Shown here: one piece after another, positions 29,966 through 36,655 of the stretch | Layout of the letters: each line of letters opens with the position of its first letter | Numbering within the stretch: position 1 is the stretch's first letter | NCBI GenBank assembly: GCA_958295905.1 | Contig: OY282382.1 | Span: 3,124,001-3,188,000 of the forward strand | Source: an uncultured Vicinamibacterales bacterium | Lineage (GTDB): Bacteria > Acidobacteriota > Vicinamibacteria > Vicinamibacterales > UBA8438 | Direction: 5' to 3' | DNA length: 64,000 nt | Made by a program: the position numbers and the translations under genes | The notes under the pieces: model-generated | Database searches by the model: none | Seen by the model: only the letters and a program-made list of their open reading frames with translations | What the model was told of the DNA's origin: nothing

Positions 29966-31321
29966 TCAGGCATCGTCGTCGACTTGGTCGAGGACGCGCT
30001 CGATGAACCGCCGCGACACCCCCAAGTAGTTGTCGGGTGAGAGCAGCTCCTCGATCCGTGCGTGATCGAGATGATGGCTGACGGTGGTGTCCTCGGCGAG
30101 GAGGTTGGCCAGGGGCCGTTCCTCTTCGGCGGCGCGGCGGCAGGCGGCCGCGACGCAGGCGTGCGCCTCGTGCTTGCCGACCGCCTCGGCCAACGCCATC
30201 GCCACCGCCTCGGCCAGCAGCCCGCCGCCGGTCGCGGCGAGGTTGGCGCGCATGCGGCCGGTGTCGACCGACAGCGTCTCGAGCGCCTCGGCGGTCGCCC
30301 GGGTCCCCCCGGCGGTCACCAGCACCAGCTCGGGCAGCACGTCCCACTCGACCTGCCAGCCGCCCAGCCCCCGCTCGTGCTCCTGCACCATCGCGCCGAG
30401 CAGGGCCGCGACGAGACCCGGCGTTCGCCCGGCCGCGGCCAGGGCCACCGAGGCCGACACGGGATTGCGCTTCTGCGGCATCGTCGACGAGCCGCCGCGC
30501 CCGCGGACCGCGCGTTCCGCGACCTCTCCGACTTCCGTCTGGGCCAGCAGAGACACGTCGCGGGCGATCTTGCCGGCCGCGCCGGCCGCGACCCCCAGCG
30601 CGCACCCCAGGTGAACGAACCGGTCGCGGTGGGCATGCCAGGGCGTCGCCGCCGGCTGGAGACCGAGGCGGGCCGCGAGCGCGTCGGTTACGGCCAGACC
30701 CCGCGCGCCGAGGGCGGCCAGCGTGCCCGCGGCGCCGCCGAGCTGCAACACGAGGGCGCGGTCGACAGCCGTCTCCACCTCGCGGCGGGTCCGGCCGAGG
30801 GCGTCCGTCCAGCCCGCCGCCTTGAGTCCGAACGTGATCGGCGTCGCCTGCTGCAGCCACGTGCGGCCGGCCATGGTGGCGTCGGCGTAGCGGCGTGCGA
30901 GGCCGGCCGCGGCCCTCTCGGCGCGCCGGAGATGGCCGGAAATGGCCGGCGCCGCGGCCCGAAGCTGCAACACCAAGCCGGTGTCCAGGATGTCCTGGCT
31001 CGTCGCGCCCCAGTGCACGTAGCGCGCCGCGTCGGGGTCGGCGGCGGCGACCCGCGCGGTCAGATGACGCACCACCGGGATGACCGCGTTGCCCGCGCCG
31101 GCCGCCTCGTCGGCGATCTGCGTCCGGTCGTACAGGTCGGCGTTCGCCGCCGCCCGGATCGGGGCGACGCAGGAGGTGGGCACGACGCCGGCCGCCGCTT
31201 CCGCCTCGGCCAGCGCCGCCTCGACGTCCAGCATCGCCTGAAGCTGCGCCCGCCCGCCGAACCGTTCCCTGATGTCCGGGTCGCCGAGCAGGCGGTCGTG
31301 CAGGCGGCTGTCGGCGGTCAT
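29966..31321 (-). CDS. pcaB: 3-carboxy-cis,cis-muconate cycloisomerase
   Basis: 451 residues, fumarase/aspartase superfamily. Turns 3-carboxymuconate into 4-carboxymuconolactone. Seen: YVHWGATSQDILDTGLVLQL (region 1), RTWLQQATPITFGLKAAGW (region 2), and the signature loop GSSTMPQKRNPVSA with the catalytic Ser. The C-terminus SRRFIERVLDQVDDDA is the part duplicated downstream. Start ATG 31321 is the only good one; the second ATG codon of the upstream frame is in a shadow. Confidence 0.93.
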   Translation of the reverse strand: MTADSRLHDRLLGDPDIRERFGGRAQLQAMLDVEAALAEAEAAAGVVPTSCVAPIRAAANADLYDRTQIADEAAGAGNAVIPVVRHLTARVAAADPDAARYVHWGATSQDILDTGLVLQLRAAAPAISGHLRRAERAAAGLARRYADATMAGRTWLQQATPITFGLKAAGWTDALGRTRREVETAVDRALVLQLGGAAGTLAALGARGLAVTDALAARLGLQPAATPWHAHRDRFVHLGCALGVAAGAAGKIARDVSLLAQTEVGEVAERAVRGRGGSSTMPQKRNPVSASVALAAAGRTPGLVAALLGAMVQEHERGLGGWQVEWDVLPELVLVTAGGTRATAEALETLSVDTGRMRANLAATGGGLLAEAVAMALAEAVGKHEAHACVAAACRRAAEEERPLANLLAEDTTVSHHLDHARIEELLSPDNYLGVSRRFIERVLDQVDDDA

Positions 31322-31426
31322 GATCGGCCGTGGGCCTGGATCGCAAGGAGCATCCGGTTACGATGGGGTGCGAAGGCCGGACGAACCCTATCACACCGCC
31401 GGCTGTAAGGAGCCGTAAGGGCCGTA

Positions 31427-31561
31427 ATGACCCACCACGCGGAGATCCTCGCCATCGAAGGACCGAGCTATCGTCGCCGCGAGGCCGAGCTCACCCGGCA
31501 GCAGTGCAGCCGCAAACGTCTGTCCCGAAAACAGGCAGCCGACAACGGCGGTCAGCAGTGA
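31427..31561 (+). pseudogene. IstB (IS21 helper ATPase) C-terminal fragment
   Basis: 44 residues, MTHHAEILAIEGPSYRRREA then SRKRLSRKQAADNGGQQ. This matches the extreme C-terminus of IS21-family IstB (LLHH...I.GESYRLKEK). Everything upstream, including the ATPase core, is missing, and no IstA is nearby. The remainder of 31322-31706 shows nothing. Confidence 0.6.
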
Positions 31562-31706
31562 GCACAGTCGATGGCGGTGCAGAAATGATCACTTTCAGGC
31601 GCTCGACAACATCAGTGCTTCCCCCGTTGGACCCTTCTTTACTGAACAGGACTCTACCGAACGACGGGAATCCGTAGAGGAAGAGGTTCGCCGCCGCTAT
31701 GCCCGC

Positions 31707-33974
31707 TCACTCTTCGTGTAGCACGAGGTCACCCCCGCCCTTCCGGATCGCACGACCGACCAACTGCCGCACCTCTCCCAGAAACGCAGACGCAGCTTCT
31801 GACAGCTCGACCCCAGGAATGGGCGCGGCCGCTCCGTAAATTCCGCGCAATTCCAGTGCTCGCTTGCGCGTGGAACCTCGACCGGCGTAGCGGTGAGCCT
31901 GTGTCCATTCGGTCAGATGCCGCTCAACGATTCGCTCCATCGCGAACGAGTGTAGCGTGTTGTTCACCTCGGTGCGGATTCGGTTCACGGCGGTAGTGGA
32001 TTCGTCGCCGCTCTTTGCAGGTGGATCCCACCTCGCCGGGGCATCGAGAAACCGGGAGATCGCTTCCTGGAGTCTCCCGATGAGTTCCGCGACAGGCATG
32101 AGGTGTTTGTATTCATAGTTGTCCATGCGAAGCTCGACTCTGCGTGTCAACGCCTTTATTCGAGCCCAATGCTCTTGACTGACGCCGTCCCGGTGTCGGT
32201 ACCCGAGTCGTGCGTTCCACAGTGAATGGAAGTCACCCGCGGCGGACTGCACTGCAAACGAAAGGCCGGCGGGGTCGTAGAGGGGTCTAGCTTCGGGAGG
32301 CGTCGTCGGCGCGATGGCGGCAGCGAAGCAGCCTGCCAGATCCGCGAGTTGCTTCCGCGCTCCGGCCGGGATTTTCGTCGTCGGCCGGTCGAGCCAGCCG
32401 AGCATGAAGCAGCGCCGATCGATCCGGCGCTCAAGGCCACTCACGACATCACCAAGGTCTCGGAGGCTGTTGAGAGCGCTCTTGACCGACCCGACGACGT
32501 GATCCCGTTTCGCCGGGAATCCCCGAAGGTTGTCACCCTTGACAGCATCGAAGTGCGTGAACGCGATCGCGAGTTTCTCTTGGTGCCCGCTCGTCGCCAC
32601 GGAGCGGAGCACAGAGAGAGCGGCGGCCTGCATCGGCTGCTTGGCATTGTCGACGAGCAGTATTACGTCGACAGACCGGTAACGGGACGTGTAGTGGGTG
32701 CTTACGTTCACGACGGATTCTGGAGTGTGGCCGAGCCCCTCGCCGTCGATGAGTACCAATCTAGGGACCTTGTCCATGAAGTCCGGCGCGAGTGGTCCCT
32801 TGACCCGGATGCCCTGAACGAGGGGGGTCAATAGCCGTCCCCACACCTTGAAGTGGTTGCTGGAAAACCACCGAATCTGACGCAAAAAGTCATCTCGGTC
32901 GGAGTCGGAAAACATCCACTTCTCTGGCCAACCACTCCGCTTCGTGAGCTTGCCCTCCTTCAAGTAGTCGAAGCAGGAGAGCACCCGATCGAAGATCGTC
33001 TTAGCAAGCTCGGAGAATCCCGGTAGCTTCTCCACTCGTTCCAGAAGCAGGGCAATGGCTGCCTCTTGTTCATCTCCGCTCAGCTTCTTCAGGTGCTCGC
33101 CCAGATCGTGTGAGAGCTGGGCGTCGGCGGAATCGGCGAGATCGCGGATCTCCTTGAGGTAGGTCCCAAGGTCTCGCTGCGTCGCAGACCGCTCTTCGGT
33201 CGTCGGGAATGAGCCGGGATCCGGTTCGTCCTTAGAATCCTCGTCCTCGGTTGCCTCGTCCCAGTCGCCTTCGTCCGGTACCTGGTTGCTCGGTGCCCAA
33301 TCTCCGAGAAGGTAGCTGAGTCGGAAGCGCTGATCCTTGTGATTGAGGAGGTCGCGGACCACTTGGTCATCGGACCCACCGCCCCACGCGGTCTTGCAGG
33401 CCTCTAGCACCGATTCGTAAATGTACGTACGGATGAGCCGTCGCGGGAAAAAAGTCACCACGGCCTCAAAATCTCCGGGGCTGGTGATCACCTCAATGTC
33501 GGCGATGGTGGTCTTGTTGGCCGATGTCGAGGGGAAGCGGTCGGTTTTCGGATGCGAGCCGATCAGATGGCGCAGCAAGGATGTCTTTCCGGTTCCGGTG
33601 GTCCCGATGAACAGGACCCTGGAATAGCCGTCGTCGGCGTCCGGGAGAGGCATTTCGCCGTCGCGAATGGCGGTCGGGTCAGCAGGAGCGGGGCTCTCCA
33701 TGGGTTCATAGAACGCCCGTACGACCGCCCTGCTGAAGTGTTGCTCGGCACGGGGCCGCTCGGTGATGTTCCAGTAGCTCTCGTCACCGAGCAGGGTATT
33801 CATTTCCTTCACCAAGGCATCGGCGGAGGACTCATCACTGGTACCCAGTCCCCGCCGAACCTTGACACCTGGACGACCCTCGTCGTCGCGGCGAAGGGGG
33901 TGTCGGAACGTCAGGGTCCAGGCACTCCGGCCCTGGGTTCGAGATTTCGTTGCGCTATACCTCGCATCTGTCAT
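31707..33974 (-). CDS. large P-loop GTPase, family unrecognised
   Basis: 755 residues from ATG 33974 (GGAGG seven bases upstream). The N-terminal 75 residues (SAWTLTFRHPLRRDDEGRPG, VRRGLGTSDESSADALVKEM) look like a small DNA-binding domain of the phage-integrase arm type, a weak impression. The G domain follows: Walker A FIGTTGTGKTSLLRHLIG, a switch I threonine in NKTTIADIEV, DxxG as DGEGLG, and a G4-like THFD in AIAFTHFDAVKGDN. An acidic stretch (DWDEATEDEDSKDEPDPG) and a helical middle interrupt the G domain, and a helical C-terminal third follows. No transmembrane helix. It is less GC-rich than the pca genes flanking it. Function unknown; anti-phage or membrane-remodelling roles are guesses. 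Confidence 0.75.
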   Translation of the reverse strand: MTDARYSATKSRTQGRSAWTLTFRHPLRRDDEGRPGVKVRRGLGTSDESSADALVKEMNTLLGDESYWNITERPRAEQHFSRAVVRAFYEPMESPAPADPTAIRDGEMPLPDADDGYSRVLFIGTTGTGKTSLLRHLIGSHPKTDRFPSTSANKTTIADIEVITSPGDFEAVVTFFPRRLIRTYIYESVLEACKTAWGGGSDDQVVRDLLNHKDQRFRLSYLLGDWAPSNQVPDEGDWDEATEDEDSKDEPDPGSFPTTEERSATQRDLGTYLKEIRDLADSADAQLSHDLGEHLKKLSGDEQEAAIALLLERVEKLPGFSELAKTIFDRVLSCFDYLKEGKLTKRSGWPEKWMFSDSDRDDFLRQIRWFSSNHFKVWGRLLTPLVQGIRVKGPLAPDFMDKVPRLVLIDGEGLGHTPESVVNVSTHYTSRYRSVDVILLVDNAKQPMQAAALSVLRSVATSGHQEKLAIAFTHFDAVKGDNLRGFPAKRDHVVGSVKSALNSLRDLGDVVSGLERRIDRRCFMLGWLDRPTTKIPAGARKQLADLAGCFAAAIAPTTPPEARPLYDPAGLSFAVQSAAGDFHSLWNARLGYRHRDGVSQEHWARIKALTRRVELRMDNYEYKHLMPVAELIGRLQEAISRFLDAPARWDPPAKSGDESTTAVNRIRTEVNNTLHSFAMERIVERHLTEWTQAHRYAGRGSTRKRALELRGIYGAAAPIPGVELSEAASAFLGEVRQLVGRAIRKGGGDLVLHEE

Positions 33975-34512
33975 GGAAAACCTCCGAGCGTTGTCTGCGT
34001 TGTTCCGTGTTGTTCCAATGATACGCGCGCTCGGCCTCGAGTGCAACTGTTTCGGACCCAGGGTGTTGAGAACTGCCGAGGGTGTACGGCGGAGGACCGA
34101 CTGGGCGGGCGACCGCGGGGGCGGTGGACGCGGACGGTGCTGGAGGCTTCGTGTGGCTGAATCGTCCGGGCCGGCTGCCTCGGAGCCCAGCGTGGAACTC
34201 CTGCGGCCGTGTTGTCCCGTTTGCTCCGTCGATACGCTTTTCGACGGTGGTTGGTCGGCGTCGGATCGGAGATGGGTCGATCCGATCTTGGATCTAATGC
34301 TGTGTCACCAACAAATATTAGAGCCGTCGGCACTCACCTCGAACCCAGGAGACCCAGGTAGAGTTCCCCATGCAGGAGCGCGGCTACGCCGCCGATCTTG
34401 AGGCGCGATTGGCGAGCACGAACCCGGTGCACAGTTCATCGATGACCTCGCATTCGCGGAGGGCCGCCTTCTGCACGTTCCCGCTCCAACGTCATCGAGT
34501 AGAGGTCCGAGG
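33975..34512. other. gap between the GTPase and pcaG
   Basis: No gene called. A minus-strand stretch at 34385-34470 translates as ALRECEVIDELCTGFVLANR, protein-like but short, with no start, so it may be a relic. No dispersed repeats were found here. The island boundary with the pca cluster is probably inside this gap. Confidence 0.35.
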
Positions 34513-35070
34513 TCACACGTCGAAGAACACGGTCTCCTGCGGTCCCTGGAGGGCGATGTCGACGCGGTAGACGCCGCCACCCCGGGACGTTGCGACGAGG
34601 GTCGGGCGGCGGTCGGGGGGAACGCGGTCGAGGATCGGGTCGCCGGCGTTGGACGGCTCGTCGTCGAAGTAGATGCGCGTGACCAGTCTCGCCAGCAGGC
34701 CGCGCGCGAACAGGCCGACCAGCAGGTGCGGTGCCTGCAGCCGCCCCGGACCGGGCACGCGGCCGGGCTTGATCGTTTCGATGGCGAAGCGCCCCGCGGC
34801 GTCGGTGTGGACTTGGCCGAAGCCCGCGAACGACGGGTTCGGTCCGCCGCCCCGCGGGTCTTCCGGGTGGTTGCAGCGGCCGGCCGCGTCGGCCTGCCAG
34901 ATCTCCAGCAGCGCGTCGGGGACGGCGCGCCCCTTCCCGTCCCGGACGCATCCTTCCACCTCGATCGGCACGCCGGGGGCGCCGCCGCCGCGCAGGCGCA
35001 GGCGGTCGCGCACCGGCACGAGGATGGCGAAGAACGGGCCGACGGTCTGTGACGGCGTCAGCGGCGGCAC
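34513..35070 (-). CDS. pcaG: protocatechuate 3,4-dioxygenase, alpha subunit
   Basis: 185 residues from GTG 35070. With PcaH it forms the iron-containing intradiol dioxygenase that opens protocatechuate to 3-carboxymuconate. Seen: the N-terminal TPSQTVGPFFAI, LLEIWQADAAGR and FAIETIKPGRVPGPGRLQAP, RIYFDDE. As usual for the alpha subunit the iron ligands are not kept. The pcaH stop lies five bases upstream, so the two are translated together. Confidence 0.94.
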   Translation of the reverse strand: MPPLTPSQTVGPFFAILVPVRDRLRLRGGGAPGVPIEVEGCVRDGKGRAVPDALLEIWQADAAGRCNHPEDPRGGGPNPSFAGFGQVHTDAAGRFAIETIKPGRVPGPGRLQAPHLLVGLFARGLLARLVTRIYFDDEPSNAGDPILDRVPPDRRPTLVATSRGGGVYRVDIALQGPQETVFFDV

Positions 35071-35075
35071 CGGGG

Positions 35076-35792
35076 TCAGGTCTCCATCGGCGTGGCGTCC
35101 CGCCCGCGCAGCACGAGGTCGAAGCGGTAGCCGAGCGCCCAGCCGGGCTCGGTGGCGCCGAGCTCGAAGGACGCGATCAGGCGCCGGCGGGCGGCCTCGC
35201 CGGGAACCGCATTGAAGATCGGATCGAAGGCGAGGAGGGGGTCGCCGGGAAAGTACATCTGGGTCACCAGCCGGGTCAGGAAGCTGGGTCCGAACACCGA
35301 GAAGTGCACGTGCGCGGGCCGCCAGGCGTTCTCGTGGTTCCGCCACGGATAGGCGCCGGGCTTGATGGTCAGGAACCGGAATTCGCCCTTCGCGTTCGTC
35401 ATCGCGCGCCCGCACCCGGAGAAGTTCGGGTCGAGGGGCGCCTCGTGCCGGTCCTCGGCGTGCGCATAACGGCCGGCCGCGTTGGCCTGCCAGACCTCCA
35501 CGAGGGTCTCGGGAACGGGCCGTTCGTCTTCGTCCAGGACCCGGCCGGCGACGATGATGCGCTCGCCGAGCGGCTCGCCGGGGTGCTGGCGGGTCAGGTC
35601 GTGATCCATCGGTCCGGGGTCGCGGTGGCCGTACATCGGTCCGGTGATCTCGGAAAGCGTCTGCGGGATCACCACCAGCGGCCGGGTCGGATGCCGCGCG
35701 GCGGTGGACCGGTAGCCGGGCGCGTCGTTGGGCGGATGACAGTCCGCCGGCGGACGTCGATACCCGTGAATCGGAACCTTCGTGTTTCTCAT
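35076..35792 (-). CDS. pcaH: protocatechuate 3,4-dioxygenase, beta subunit
   Basis: 238 residues. Carries the iron site: tyrosines in AAGRYAHAED and KPGAYPWRNHE, histidines in WRPAHVHFSVFG. Also the LVVIPQTLSEITGPMYG and TLVEVWQANAAGRYAH blocks of the intradiol dioxygenase family. It is first in the minus-strand cluster. The start ATG 35792 sits at the edge of a triple 112-bp repeat, so the promoter must lie inside or beyond that repeat array. Confidence 0.95.
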   Translation of the reverse strand: MRNTKVPIHGYRRPPADCHPPNDAPGYRSTAARHPTRPLVVIPQTLSEITGPMYGHRDPGPMDHDLTRQHPGEPLGERIIVAGRVLDEDERPVPETLVEVWQANAAGRYAHAEDRHEAPLDPNFSGCGRAMTNAKGEFRFLTIKPGAYPWRNHENAWRPAHVHFSVFGPSFLTRLVTQMYFPGDPLLAFDPIFNAVPGEAARRRLIASFELGATEPGWALGYRFDLVLRGRDATPMET

Positions 35793-36129
35793 CAGCCCGC
35801 GGCGAAAATCCCGCCGCATTCGAGCGGCGGAGCTTCCCGCCTGCCTGCGCCGCCCGCCGGATTGCCGGCGTCCGCGGTTGCGATCGGCGCGATAGGCGCC
35901 ATCCTCAGCCCGCGGCGAAAATTCCCGCCGCATTCGAGCGGCGGAGCTTCCCGCCTGCGCCTCCCGCCGGATTGCCGGCGTCCGCGGTTGCGATCGGCGC
36001 GTATAGGCGCCATCCTCAGCCCGCGGCGAAAATTCCCGCCGCATTCGAGCGGCGGAGCCTCCCGCCCGCCTGCGCCTCCCGCCGGATTGCCGGCGTCCGC
36101 GGTTGCGATCGGCGCGATAGGCGCCATCC
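35793..36129 (-). repeat. three tandem ~112-bp repeats upstream of pcaH
   Basis: Units start at about 35793, 35906 and 36017, each opening CAGCCCGCGGCGAAAATTCC and ending GCGATAGGCGCCATCCT. Differences are mainly indels of CCTGC. Inside each unit GGCGGCGAA-like and GCCGCCGCTC-like arms form a palindrome-prone stretch (CCGCCGCATTCGAGCGGCGG), which could fold on RNA. Confidence 0.9.
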
Positions 36130-36655
36130 TCACGCCTTTGTCAGGCGGGCATCCGGCCGCCCGTGCCGCTCTACGCCTTTGTCGGGCGGGCATCCGGCCG
36201 CCCGCGCCGCTCTCGTCGTGGACAGATGCCTGCACCGTCGGCGAATCGGAGGCGTCCTGCCGCCCGCGCCGCTCTCGGGGCGACGTGGGATTCCACCGCG
36301 GGCGGTGATGCCCGTCGTGCGCCGGGACCTTGCCGGGCGGCGGCGTCCGTTGCCCATGGCTGCCCATCGCTGCCGGGATCTGCGCGCGTAATTGTATGAT
36401 AAACAAACGGCCGCTTTGCGGGTGGGCTCTTGCGCGGCTGGTTTGCCGTTGCGTCGCGGGCGAACGTCGGCGGCGATCCGTGAGACAGGCTGCCGGCTGC
36501 GGTCTTGCGGGGCAGGCGGGCCTCGGCGGCGGGACCGGCTGCCGGCTACGGACCGGGCGGGCAAGGCGTATTGCGATCGGCCTCGCGGACCGATAAGAAG
36601 TACGGGGAAGAACTGTTGGCGGTTCGGTCGGACCGCTTGCCGGGGGGATGAGACA
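36130..36655. other. leader region of the DUF5916 gene
   Basis: Begins with two 42-bp direct repeats (CGCCTTTGTCAGGCGGGCAT..., 36133 and 36175). At 36391-36410 an AT-rich island ATTGTATGATAAACAAACGG with TATGAT at 36395-36400 is the best promoter candidate, 256 bp ahead of the start; no clear -35. No gene seen. Confidence 0.5.

Noticed and set aside
28998-31394. 798-codon frame joining pcaD to the upstream region
   Set aside because: The frame crosses pcaB in a different phase and the repeat array; pcaD begins at 29789.
35793-36129. CRISPR array
   Set aside because: Three units with no unique spacers and no cas genes; this is a simple tandem repeat.
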